DNA of 64,000 nucleotides, from positions 1,449,001 through 1,513,000 of the forward strand of contig NZ_CP139957.1 in NCBI RefSeq assembly GCF_034343125.1. Direction: 5' to 3'. This DNA comes from Caldicellulosiruptor danielii (lineage in GTDB: Bacteria > Bacillota > Thermoanaerobacteria > Caldicellulosiruptorales > Caldicellulosiruptoraceae). Below are positions 55,298 through 64,000 of the stretch, one piece after another (positions within the stretch are counted from its first letter, which is position 1; every line of letters starts with the position of its first letter). The notes under the pieces were generated by a model, which made no database searches, was not told the DNA's origin, and saw only the letters and a program-made list of their open reading frames with translations. The translations under genes were made by a program, and so were the position numbers.

Positions 55298-56189
55298 TAT
55301 ATTTCAACTCCTGCAATATGTAATCAAAAATATATTCAGATACATTAATACCAGTACATTCATAAATATTTTTTATGTGTGCATTTGAGTTTATTTCACA
55401 AACAATTGGCTGGTCATTTTCACCAAACAATATATCCACGCCAGAAAAATCTGCGCCTACCAATTTAGAAGCTTTTATAGCTGTCTCAATAAAATTGGCA
55501 GGAGGCTGGTATTTATACATCTTAGCTCCACTTGATATATTCGCTCTAAAATCATTTTCAGAAACTCTAAGCATCGATGCAACCACTTTATCGCCTACCA
55601 CGTGCAGCCTGACATCTTTACCTCGGCTAGTATGAATAAACTCTTGATATAAATGTGGTTTTAAATAAAGTCTTTTTCTTAATGATATCAATTGCTCTTT
55701 GTTTTCTGCTAAATAAACTTGCTGACCAAAAGAACCAAAAGCCTCTTTTATAACGATTGGATACTTGAATTCTTTTTCAATAAAATTTATAAAATCATTA
55801 TCATCAGTCTCATAAAACATTAAAGGGGAAAATAAGGTTTTTGGCAGTTTGATTCCATTATCAGAAAGCACTTGATATGTTAATATCTTATCATCACATA
55901 ATTCTATTGTTTTGGCACTATTAAAAAGCCTATATCCCAGTTTTTCTAATTGCTTTGCTAATCTAACATCTTTATCTAAAAAAAGTACGAAATCTGGATT
56001 TTTTTTTAAAATATTAATTTTTACAGAGCATACTCCGTTTTCAATTAAACAATAAATTTCATTGTTTTTTATTAAATCTAAACAAATACCCTTCTTTTCT
56101 GCAGTTTCTTTGTATATCATGTTTATTTCTAAAAACTTTTCTGACTGTAAGCTTCCATTATAAACCAACCAACCATATATTTTAAACAT
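55275..56189 (-). CDS. RimK-type ATP-grasp ligase 1
   Basis: A 304-aa ATP-grasp ligase. It has YPIVIKEAFGSFGQQVYLAE (ATP-binding Lys and glycine loop), QEFIHTSRGKDVRLHVVGDKVVASMLRVSENDFRANISSGAKM, GADFSGVDILFGEN and CEINSNAHIKN with the Glu-x-Asn metal ligands of RimK/LysX. These enzymes add amino acids (often Glu) to a carboxylate. The ATG overlaps the stop of the FGase-like gene (TAATG) and has GGAG about 8 nt upstream. It sits between a hydrolase and a second ligase. Confidence 0.87.
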   Translation of the reverse strand: MFKIYGWLVYNGSLQSEKFLEINMIYKETAEKKGICLDLIKNNEIYCLIENGVCSVKINILKKNPDFVLFLDKDVRLAKQLEKLGYRLFNSAKTIELCDDKILTYQVLSDNGIKLPKTLFSPLMFYETDDNDFINFIEKEFKYPIVIKEAFGSFGQQVYLAENKEQLISLRKRLYLKPHLYQEFIHTSRGKDVRLHVVGDKVVASMLRVSENDFRANISSGAKMYKYQPPANFIETAIKASKLVGADFSGVDILFGENDQPIVCEINSNAHIKNIYECTGINVSEYIFDYILQELKYNERDITI

Positions 56190-56854
56190 TAAATCAGCTC
56201 CTTGATTTCTTTAATACTTTTGCTTAAAGAATTTAAAATTTCGATTATTTTATTTTTATTATAATTTTCATTCAATAATTTCCAATTTATTTCGATTTGA
56301 AAACATGGTATTTTGCAACATCGTGAAATTGTAGAAGATACTGTATTCTTAAATGAGGCAGTAAATATGTAGTCTACTTTTACACCTTCAATATTATACA
56401 ACCTAAAATTGCTTATTAGTATGTTTAATAAATCATATCTATAAAGAATATTCTTACCCCTGCCAGTTCCTATGTCAATATTATGCTTTCTACTTGCACT
56501 CATTATGTGCAAATCTATCAGAACTTTAATATTATTAGTTTTTATAACTTCAATCAGAACATCCTTAAAATAATTTCTTTCGTCATAATTAGCATCATCA
56601 TTAAAGTTTCTCGTTTTGATGGCTCCATAACAACTAACATTTTCACTGAGAAAACGAACAATGGACGCAGTTCTTGTTTCTGCAGGTTTAATCCTCCCTT
56701 TTCTTACCTGCTCAACACTATGAGGAGCTGATAATATTACTGGAATTTTTCCATTTAAAATTATTATACCTTCTTCACCAACTAATTTGTTTCTTATTTG
56801 AAATTCGAATTCTTTGAATGACTCTATTACATAATTATTCATATTTATATTCAT
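56189..56854 (-). CDS. N-formylglutamate-amidohydrolase-like enzyme
   Basis: A 221-aa protein related to N-formylglutamate amidohydrolase (HutG type), a zinc amidohydrolase of the phosphorylase/hydrolase-like fold. Visible are VILSAPHSVEQVRKGRIKPAE (metal His), ETRTASIVRFLSE, the NFNDDANYDERNYFKDVL segment, LIDLHIMSASR (metal His) and an IEINWKLL glutamate near the end. No hut genes are near, so histidine degradation is unlikely; it could hydrolyse an N-acyl amide or act on the ligase product. The first ATG is used; a second ATG four codons later has equally good or better SD spacing. Confidence 0.8.
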   Translation of the reverse strand: MNINMNNYVIESFKEFEFQIRNKLVGEEGIIILNGKIPVILSAPHSVEQVRKGRIKPAETRTASIVRFLSENVSCYGAIKTRNFNDDANYDERNYFKDVLIEVIKTNNIKVLIDLHIMSASRKHNIDIGTGRGKNILYRYDLLNILISNFRLYNIEGVKVDYIFTASFKNTVSSTISRCCKIPCFQIEINWKLLNENYNKNKIIEILNSLSKSIKEIKELI

Positions 56855-58172
56855 TTCCTTTCAAGAAACTATTATTAAGCGAACCAATCTTTCGTACAAT
56901 ATAAGTCCTTGCTGGCCCAACTAGATAAATGGAACCACTAATAAGTAAAGCAGAGTTTTTACTTAATTTTGAAAGTCCTTTTTCAATAGCATTTCTATAA
57001 TCTTCAACATAATCTAAATTAAACCTCTTTGCAATTTTTCTGGCTTCTTCGGCAGAAAAAGCCCTCTTTGAGTGAGGAACAAGCGTAAATATTATATTAT
57101 TAGTTATTTCAGATACAATATAAAGCATCTTCTCATACTCTTTATCTTTAAGAATACCTAAAACAATCCAAACATCTTTTTCTTTTAAATATTCGTTACA
57201 GCTTTTTTTCAAAATGTCCATTCCATCTGCGTTATGTGCACTATCCAAAATTATCAGTGGTTGTTTCGAAACTACTTCAAATCTCCCACGCCACTTGGTA
57301 TTCATGAGTCCTTTAACAAGAGCTTCAACTCTTATACCGTAACGCTCTTGCATATATTCAAAAGTATATACGCAATTAAGTGCATTTTCCACTTGATGAG
57401 TTCCTAACAAACTTATTTCAAGGTTCTTATATATACCTTCTGATGTGTAACAATCAAATATTACTCGGTCTATTGTGTTAGAAATAATATTATAATTACT
57501 TTCAACTTTTACCAACTTAGCACCTTTTTCTTTAGAAACATTTTGAATAATATCATAAACATTTTTATATTTCTGAATACCTACTACAACAGTAGAACCG
57601 GGTTTGATTATTCCAGCCTTTTCAAAAGCAATTTTTTCGATACTATCCCCAAGAAAATTCATATGATCAAATCCTACAGAGGTAATAATACAAAGTTCTG
57701 GTGACATTATTACGTTCGTTGCATCTAACCTACCACCCATACCAACTTCAACTACAGCAAAATCCACTTTTTCTCTTTTAAAGAATTCAAATGCTAATGC
57801 TGTCATAATTTCAAATTCAGTTGGTCGATCTAAAACATCTTTAAATTGAGTTTCAATAATATTTTTTATATCTGAAATAATGGTTACAAATTCATCGTTT
57901 GATATAGGTTTGTTATTAATCTTAATCATTTCATTTAAACATTGTAAATAAGGTGAGGTATATAACCCCACCTTAAAACCAGCTTCTATTAACATCTGAT
58001 TTATAAATGCACAAGTTGATCCTTTCCCATTTGTTCCCGCAACATGAATAACCTTCAAAGAATTTTGAGGATTATTCATAAGATGAAGTAACCTTTTCAT
58101 ATTATCAATACCTAATCTTATACCAAATTTTCTCGTGCTGTCGATAAACTCAAGTGCTTCATTATAATTCAT
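56835..58172 (-). CDS. folC: Folylpolyglutamate / dihydrofolate synthase
   Basis: A Mur-ligase-fold enzyme that adds glutamate to dihydropteroate and folates. It is 445 aa from ATG 58172 ([12 protein letters not shown]). Visible are [15 protein letters not shown] (P-loop), [47 protein letters not shown] and [10 protein letters not shown]. An ATG four codons earlier (58184) is possible. It overlaps the end of valS and the start of the FGase-like gene, so it heads the cassette and may share its transcript. Confidence 0.94.
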   Translation of the reverse strand: MNYNEALEFIDSTRKFGIRLGIDNMKRLLHLMNNPQNSLKVIHVAGTNGKGSTCAFINQMLIEAGFKVGLYTSPYLQCLNEMIKINNKPISNDEFVTIISDIKNIIETQFKDVLDRPTEFEIMTALAFEFFKREKVDFAVVEVGMGGRLDATNVIMSPELCIITSVGFDHMNFLGDSIEKIAFEKAGIIKPGSTVVVGIQKYKNVYDIIQNVSKEKGAKLVKVESNYNIISNTIDRVIFDCYTSEGIYKNLEISLLGTHQVENALNCVYTFEYMQERYGIRVEALVKGLMNTKWRGRFEVVSKQPLIILDSAHNADGMDILKKSCNEYLKEKDVWIVLGILKDKEYEKMLYIVSEITNNIIFTLVPHSKRAFSAEEARKIAKRFNLDYVEDYRNAIEKGLSKLSKNSALLISGSIYLVGPARTYIVRKIGSLNNSFLKGNEYKYE

Positions 58173-60819
58173 CTCGAATCTCATCTCTCTTTAATTTTAA
58201 TAATCTATCTATCTGTTCTTCTACAGATTTTAAAATTTGAATATATTTCCTATATTTTTCTTTTTCTTCGTCAACAACTTTCTGTGGAGCTTTCTTTACA
58301 AAGTTTTCATTCCCCAGTAGTTTTTCTGAACGTTCCACTTCTTTTATTAATTTTTCTTTTTCCTCAGTTAACCTTTTTAGTTCTTTTTCTATGTCAATTA
58401 TATCTTTCAATTTAATATAACAAACACCCCATGAAAGAACAATCGAAACACTCTCCTCAGGAACTTTTTCTGAAAGAATGATTTTTTCAACACCTGCAAG
58501 CCTCTTCACATATACTTCCCACAAGTATTTTTGTTCTAACATCAATTTATCATTAGTCTGGATATAAATGTTAGGTTTTATTTTCGGTGAAACATTTCTC
58601 TCTGTTTTCATATTTCTAATACTCTTTATTAATTCAATTAAATTTTCGACAACTCTTATATCGTCAGCTGAATAGTAACACTTCGCTTCTGGCCATTTAG
58701 AAATCACTAAACTCTCTTCATCATGTGGCAAATTTAAATATATTTCCTCTGTTACAAATGGCATAAATGGATGCAATAGTTTCAGAACATTTGTTAATAC
58801 TGTCAACAGCACATACTGAATTTCTTTATTGTTCTCGGCTTCTTTATTGTAAAGTATTGGTTTTGACATTTCAATATACCAATCACAAAATTCATCCCAT
58901 ATAAAGTCGTATAACTTTTGAGCAGCAATTCCAATCTCGAACTTTTCAAGGTTTTCTGTAACTTCTCTGATGAGCGTATCAAGCCGCGACAAAATCCATC
59001 TTTCGGTAAATGTAAACTTTCTTTCATCAGGTTTAAAACTTGTATCAATGTCAAGGTTCATTAGCACAAACCTTGCAGCATTCCAAATCTTGTTTGCAAA
59101 GTTTCTATTAGCTTCAACCTTTTCCATATGAAATCTTGTGTCATTGCCAGGTGATATACCAGTGACAAGGGTAAATCTAAGGGCATCAGCACCGTACTTT
59201 TCTATTACCTCAAGCGGGTCAATCCCGTTGCCCAAGGATTTGCTCATTTTTCTCCCCTGAGCATCTCTTACAATACCGTGTATCAAAACATACTTGAAAG
59301 GTTCTTTCCCCATGTGCTCTAAACCAGAAAAAATCATCCTTGCAACCCAGAAGAAAATGATATCATATGCAGTTACTAAAACATCTGTTGGGTAGAAGTA
59401 CTTCAAATCTTCTGTTTCCTCAGGCCAGCCAAGTGTAGAAAATGGCCACAGAGCAGACGAAAACCATGTATCAAGTGTGTCTTCATCCTGGTATACATTG
59501 GAAGAACCACACTTTGAACATACCTTTACTTCTTCTCTGCTTACCATCATGTTTTCACAGTCACGGCAGTAATAAGCAGGAATTCTGTGACCCCACCACA
59601 GCTGTCTTGATATACACCAGTCTTTTATGTTTTCCATCCAGTTAAAGTATATCTTTTCAAATCTTTCGGGTATAAATTTAATCTTTCCTTCCTTCACAAC
59701 TCTTATAGCAGGCTCTGCTAAAGGTTTCATCTTGACAAACCATTGTTTTGAAACAAGTGGTTCTATTACGGTTGAACACCTATAACAATGTCCCACATTG
59801 TGTGTATAGTCTTTTTCTTTTACAAGAAGACCAAGTTCTTTTAAGTCTTTTACAATATTCTTTCTTGCCTCATACATCTCCTGTCCTGCATATTTTCCTG
59901 CATTTTCGTTCATATACCCTTTTGTGTCTATCACCTGAACCATTGGAAGGTTGTGCCTTTGCCCAATCTCAAAGTCGTTCGGGTCATGAGCAGGTGTTAT
60001 CTTTACAACACCTGTTCCAAATTCCATATCTACATAATCGTCTGCAATTATTGGTATTTCTCTATTCACAAGTGGAAGCACCACTGTCTTCCCAATCAAA
60101 TGTTTGTATCTTCGGTCATTTGGATTTACAGCAACAGCAGTATCACCAAGCATTGTTTCAGGTCTTGTTGTAGCGACAACTACGTGATATGAATTATCCT
60201 TTGCAGGATACTTTATATAATAGAGCTTGCCTTGTTTCTCTTCATACTCAACTTCAGCATCAGAAATGGTGGTATGACAAGTGGGACACCAATTTATCAT
60301 CCTCTCGCCTTTATATATGAGTCCTTTTTCATATAGTCTCACAAAGACTTCTTTTACAGCATTTGAAAGTCCTTCGTCCATTGTGAACCTTTCTCTGTCC
60401 CAATCGCAAGATGCACCAAGTTTTTTAAGCTGTTCAATAATCCTGCCACCGTATACTCTTTTCCACTCCCAGGCACGCTCTAAAAATTTTTCTCGTCCTA
60501 TCATCTCTTTTGTCAAGCCTTCTTCTTTCATCTTCTCAACAATCTTTGCTTCTGTTGCAATACTTGCATGGTCAGTACCAGGGAGCCAAAGAGTACAATA
60601 TCCCTGCATTCTTTTAAACCTAATAAGAATATCTTGGATGGTATTGTTCAGTGCATGCCCCATATGTAGTTGCCCAGTTATATTCGGAGGCGGAATAACA
60701 ATCGTAAAAGGTTTTTTTGAATAATCAATCTTTGCATGGAAATACTTTTTATTAAGCCACATTTTGTAAAGCCTGTCTTCTACCTCTTTTGGATTGTATA
60801 CCTTTTGCACCTTATGCAT
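58162..60819 (-). CDS. valS: Valyl-tRNA synthetase
   Basis: Charges tRNA-Val. At 885 aa it is a class I enzyme with the HIGH motif as HMGH in [16 protein letters not shown], the editing (CP1) domain with [17 protein letters not shown], a GHRIPAYYC motif and zinc-like [15 protein letters not shown] in [11 protein letters not shown] and a C-terminal coiled coil (Lys/Glu-rich, about 815-880). No T-box leader is seen in the 143 bp upstream, so its control differs from that of many Firmicute synthetases. Confidence 0.98.
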   Translation of the reverse strand: MHKVQKVYNPKEVEDRLYKMWLNKKYFHAKIDYSKKPFTIVIPPPNITGQLHMGHALNNTIQDILIRFKRMQGYCTLWLPGTDHASIATEAKIVEKMKEEGLTKEMIGREKFLERAWEWKRVYGGRIIEQLKKLGASCDWDRERFTMDEGLSNAVKEVFVRLYEKGLIYKGERMINWCPTCHTTISDAEVEYEEKQGKLYYIKYPAKDNSYHVVVATTRPETMLGDTAVAVNPNDRRYKHLIGKTVVLPLVNREIPIIADDYVDMEFGTGVVKITPAHDPNDFEIGQRHNLPMVQVIDTKGYMNENAGKYAGQEMYEARKNIVKDLKELGLLVKEKDYTHNVGHCYRCSTVIEPLVSKQWFVKMKPLAEPAIRVVKEGKIKFIPERFEKIYFNWMENIKDWCISRQLWWGHRIPAYYCRDCENMMVSREEVKVCSKCGSSNVYQDEDTLDTWFSSALWPFSTLGWPEETEDLKYFYPTDVLVTAYDIIFFWVARMIFSGLEHMGKEPFKYVLIHGIVRDAQGRKMSKSLGNGIDPLEVIEKYGADALRFTLVTGISPGNDTRFHMEKVEANRNFANKIWNAARFVLMNLDIDTSFKPDERKFTFTERWILSRLDTLIREVTENLEKFEIGIAAQKLYDFIWDEFCDWYIEMSKPILYNKEAENNKEIQYVLLTVLTNVLKLLHPFMPFVTEEIYLNLPHDEESLVISKWPEAKCYYSADDIRVVENLIELIKSIRNMKTERNVSPKIKPNIYIQTNDKLMLEQKYLWEVYVKRLAGVEKIILSEKVPEESVSIVLSWGVCYIKLKDIIDIEKELKRLTEEKEKLIKEVERSEKLLGNENFVKKAPQKVVDEEKEKYRKYIQILKSVEEQIDRLLKLKRDEIRDEL

Positions 60820-60962
60820 CCCCCTTAAAATGTTTTGATTTCATTTTTTATATTATTTCAATTTTAATTTTATTTCAAACTTTGTGTTAGAAAGATTAAT
60901 TTGATGGGTATAAAGTAATTGTAATTTAAAAAATTAATTTTTACAAGGGAGGGTCTTAATCA

Positions 60963-61340
60963 ATGATTAAAAGAGGAAATGTATACAAATGTGAAATCTG
61001 TGGAAACATAATAGAGGTTTTGTATGCGGGTGGAGGCCAGATTGTATGCTGTGGACAACCTATGACACTGCTTGAAGCTAACACAGTTGATGCAAGTTTA
61101 GAAAAGCATGTCCCTGTTATCGAAAAGACAGAAGAAGGCATCTTGGTCAAAGTAGGTGAAGTTGCTCATCCAATGGAAGAAAAACACTATATCATGTGGA
61201 TAGAGCTCATTGCCGACAATAAAGTCTATAGAAAATATTTAAAACCAGGCGATGAACCAAAAGCATTGTTTGAAGTTTCGGCTGAGAATGTAGTAGCGTA
61301 TGAATACTGCAATTTACACGGATTGTGGAAAAAAGAATAA
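60963..61340 (+). CDS. dfx: Desulfoferrodoxin (superoxide reductase)
   Basis: Reduces superoxide to hydrogen peroxide without making oxygen, typical of anaerobes. It is 125 aa with two iron sites: the N-terminal Dx centre (CEIC and adjacent CC in VCCGQPM) and the catalytic centre II (His in [22 protein letters not shown], and Cys/His in [10 protein letters not shown]). It is the 2Fe class. SD GGGAGGG. The electron donor is probably rubredoxin (9323). It is divergent from valS and convergent with ackA. Confidence 0.97.
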   Translation: MIKRGNVYKCEICGNIIEVLYAGGGQIVCCGQPMTLLEANTVDASLEKHVPVIEKTEEGILVKVGEVAHPMEEKHYIMWIELIADNKVYRKYLKPGDEPKALFEVSAENVVAYEYCNLHGLWKKE

Positions 61341-61350
61341 TAAATAATAA

Positions 61351-61404
61351 GGGGTTGCATAAAAAGCTTTTGCTTTCTATTATATTTGCAACCCCCTATT
61401 TTAT
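61351..61404. terminator. Shared terminator between dfx and ackA
   Basis: GGGGTTGCA (61351-61359) and TGCAACCCC (61387-61395) form a perfect 9-bp stem with T/A-rich flanks on either side. It can end both convergent genes. Confidence 0.7.
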
Positions 61405-61413
61405 TTATAAAGT

Positions 61414-62613
61414 TTATTTTGAAAGAAGTCTTTTTGCTTCTCTTGCAATCATAAGTTCTTCGTTTGTAGGAACTATTAAAACCTTTACCTTGCTCTCAGG
61501 TTTGTTTATTTCAAAAACCCTACCTTTTTCTACATTGAAATTTCTTTCTCTGTCGTACAGTACACCCATATATTCTAAATCAGTCAAACATTTGTCTCTC
61601 ACAAGAGCGTTATTTTCACCTATTCCAGCAGTGAATATTATTGCATCCGCTCCACCTAATACTGCTGCGTACTCACCAATATACTTTTTGACCCTGTAAC
61701 AGAACATGTCAATTGCAAGCTGTGCTCTTTCATTTCCCTCATTTGCAGCTTTCTCTAAATCTCTAAAGTCACTGCTCACACCTGATATGCCAAGCACACC
61801 CGACTTTTTATTCAGAAAATCATTCATCTGCTTTACATCCATTTTTTCTTTTTCCATAAGATAGAGTATCACAGCAGGGTCAATTGTTCCGCTTCTTGTC
61901 CCCATTGCAAGACCAGCCAAAGGAGTAAATCCCATACTTGTATCAACTGACTTTCCGTACTTTATTGCACACACACTCGAACCATTTCCAAGATGACAAG
62001 TTATAAGTTTTAACTCCTCAAGAGGTCTCTTTAAGTACTCTGCAGCTTTAATTGCGACATATTTGTGTGATGTCCCATGAAATCCATATTTTCTTATTTT
62101 ATATTTTTCATACACCTCATATGGAAGCGAATACATATACGCATATCTTGGCATTGTTTGATGAAATGCTGTATCAAACACAGCCACATTAGGTTTTCCA
62201 GGAATCTCTTTTTCACATGCTTCAATTCCCATTAAATTTGCAGGATTGTGAAGAGGCGCAAGCTCAATACATTCTCTTATTGCTTTCTTTACCTCTTCAT
62301 TAACAACCACCGCATCACTGAAATACTCCCCACCATGCACAACCCTGTGACCAATCGCATCAATTTCATCCATAGAATGGATAATACCAGCTTCTTCGTG
62401 TGTGAGCATCTCTAAAACAAGTTTAATAGCAACATTGTGGTCTTTTATTTCCTGTTCTTTTACAATCTCTTGACCGTTTTTCTGATGTCTGATAAATGCT
62501 CCCGGTAAACCAATCCTATCAACAACACCCTTACAAAGAGCAACCTCTGTATCGGTATCAATAAATTGATACTTTAAAGATGAACTTCCCGAATTTAATA
62601 CTAAAACCTTCAT
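61414..62613 (-). CDS. ackA: Acetate kinase
   Basis: Makes ATP and acetate from acetyl phosphate, the energy-yielding last step of acetate fermentation. It is 399 aa with the ASKHA motifs [25 protein letters not shown], the [10 protein letters not shown] signature, [10 protein letters not shown] and [16 protein letters not shown]. It follows pta by 26 nt. Confidence 0.98.
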   Translation of the reverse strand: MKVLVLNSGSSSLKYQFIDTDTEVALCKGVVDRIGLPGAFIRHQKNGQEIVKEQEIKDHNVAIKLVLEMLTHEEAGIIHSMDEIDAIGHRVVHGGEYFSDAVVVNEEVKKAIRECIELAPLHNPANLMGIEACEKEIPGKPNVAVFDTAFHQTMPRYAYMYSLPYEVYEKYKIRKYGFHGTSHKYVAIKAAEYLKRPLEELKLITCHLGNGSSVCAIKYGKSVDTSMGFTPLAGLAMGTRSGTIDPAVILYLMEKEKMDVKQMNDFLNKKSGVLGISGVSSDFRDLEKAANEGNERAQLAIDMFCYRVKKYIGEYAAVLGGADAIIFTAGIGENNALVRDKCLTDLEYMGVLYDRERNFNVEKGRVFEINKPESKVKVLIVPTNEELMIAREAKRLLSK

Positions 62614-62639
62614 TTTCTCATTCCCCTTCTATCAAAAAT

Positions 62640-63637
<998 letters not shown>

Positions 63638-63684
63638 TTTTTGATACTCCTTTCGTTTATTATTTGTCATATTGCACCTTATAT

Positions 63685-63715
63685 ATTATAAAACAAATTG
63701 TATCTTGTATACAAG
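63685..63715 (-). promoter_or_regulatory. pta-ackA promoter with GntR-type palindromic operator
   Basis: On the minus strand TTGTAT (63709-63714) and a perfect TATAAT (63685-63690) are 18 nt apart. The -35 lies inside the perfect 12-bp palindrome CTTGTATACAAG (63704-63715). That palindrome is the core of the Bacillus GntR operator as I remember it, and is typical of GntR-family repressors. The regulator is not in the window. Confidence 0.6.
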
Positions 63716-63838
63716 AATTATTTTACTTTTAAAATAAAATCTAAATTGCAATATTAAATGCAACACTTTTTTTGATGAAACTGGAAATTATAACTTGATT
63801 AAAGCAACAACTGTGTATGATATTAGTTGCCAATATAT

Positions 63839-63864
63839 GCCAGCTTTTCTGTAGGAAAGCTGGC
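63839..63864. repeat. Inverted repeat in the right-hand intergenic region
   Basis: GCCAGCTTTTC (63839-63849) and GGAAAGCTGGC (63854-63864) pair at 10 of 11 positions with a 4-nt loop. No T tract follows on either strand. It lies 45 bp after the end of a partial ORF and may be a terminator remnant, or the end of a mobile element. The rest of 63716-63909 shows nothing else I can name. Confidence 0.4.
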
Positions 63865-63909
63865 GGCTGCCATTTTGTACTATATTTTCCTCTGTCTATA
63901 TAGCACTTC

Positions 63910-64000
63910 TTATACCTCTACTAAAAACTTCTCTATTACCTCTGTTTCGCATATTTCCTTCATCTCCACTAAAAACCTTTCTATACTGCTCTTGTAGTTG
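63910..64000 (-). CDS. C-terminal fragment of an unidentified ORF at the right edge
   Basis: The last 30 codons of a minus-strand reading frame that enters from beyond the window: NYKSSIERFLVEMKEICETE then VIEKFLVEV and stop. It is short, rich in Glu, and repeats a pattern (IERFLVEM, IEKFLVEV). I cannot assign a function; a transposase or a small helical protein end are possible. Reality as a gene is uncertain. Confidence 0.35.
   Translation of the reverse strand, partial: NYKSSIERFLVEMKEICETEVIEKFLVEV

Noticed and set aside
52813-56854. Histidine-degradation (hut) locus because of the FGase-like gene
   Set aside because: No hutH, hutU, hutI or transporter is present; the gene neighbours are ligases.
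60820-60962. T-box upstream of valS
   Set aside because: No TGGNACCGCG-type T-box sequence or specifier stem in the 143 bp; the region is plain AT-rich.

Overview
The window reads as chromosomal DNA of a low-GC, strictly anaerobic and probably thermophilic Firmicute. The gene set and protein style are closest to what I know of Caldicellulosiruptor; this is inference from memory, not a database match. Supporting signs are rubredoxin and desulfoferrodoxin (anaerobe oxygen defence), pta-ackA acetate metabolism, many TTG and GTG starts behind strong Shine-Dalgarno (SD) sites, a long-form PolA without proofreading residues, and sigma-A promoters of the TTGNNN-N17-TATAAT type. Almost every gene lies on the minus strand, so operons are read from high to low coordinates.

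Layout, left to right. 1-9205: nucleotide excision repair (uvrB-uvrA, with a LexA-like operator at the promoter) and an operon of an unknown 430-aa protein, polA, coaE and a lytic transglycosylase. 9323-20889: rubredoxin and the purine operon, transcribed as AzgA-type permease, purC-S-Q-L-F-M-N-H-D; purE, purK and purB are absent. 21107-26492: HtrA protease with a WalR-like box, a two-component system whose kinase gene is frameshifted, an AIR-synthase-like protein, a small membrane protein and pgsA. 26568-30357: a double-OB SSB-like protein, an unknown gene, a PdaB-like deacetylase, a DivIVA-like coiled coil, tcdA and a probable 6S RNA. 30370-33275: a three-gene operon related to 2-hydroxyacyl-CoA dehydratase activators. 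33369-37215: nth, a GNAT acetyltransferase, murJ (frameshifted) and manC. 37312-44758: a complete-looking his operon, hisZ-G-D-C-B-H-A-F-IE. 44895-51172: a phosphate locus with queT-like, phoU, pstB, a Pho box, DUF47-pit and phoP-phoR. 51173-52676: pgeF and tal. 52813-60819: valS, folC and then a four-gene cassette of unknown function. 60963-64000: desulfoferrodoxin, ackA, a frameshifted pta under a GntR-type operator, and the C-terminal end of an unidentified ORF.

The most interesting piece is 52813-56854. It holds an N-formylglutamate-amidohydrolase-like enzyme, two paralogous RimK-type ATP-grasp ligases and a 525-aa membrane-anchored protein with a duplicated Cdc48-N-like double-psi barrel. 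They lie nearly end to end behind folC, with a G7 tract in one ribosome-binding region. It looks like an undescribed amide-ligation or peptide-tailoring pathway. Second are two genes (murJ and pta) broken at the same in-frame dnaX-type slippery heptamer, A AAA AAG. In each, a -1 slip would restore exactly the expected protein, and a small hairpin follows. These may be recoding sites or may simply be one-base homopolymer errors; a third gene (a histidine kinase) carries an extra G, which favours checking the assembly first.

Regulation can be read directly in several places: a LexA-like box on uvrBA, four 11-bp-spaced TTAACA-type repeats on pstB, a TGTTAA-N5-CGTTAA box on htrA, a GntR-like palindrome on pta, and clear rho-independent terminators. 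Three terminator hairpins extend into the last codons of the gene they terminate.
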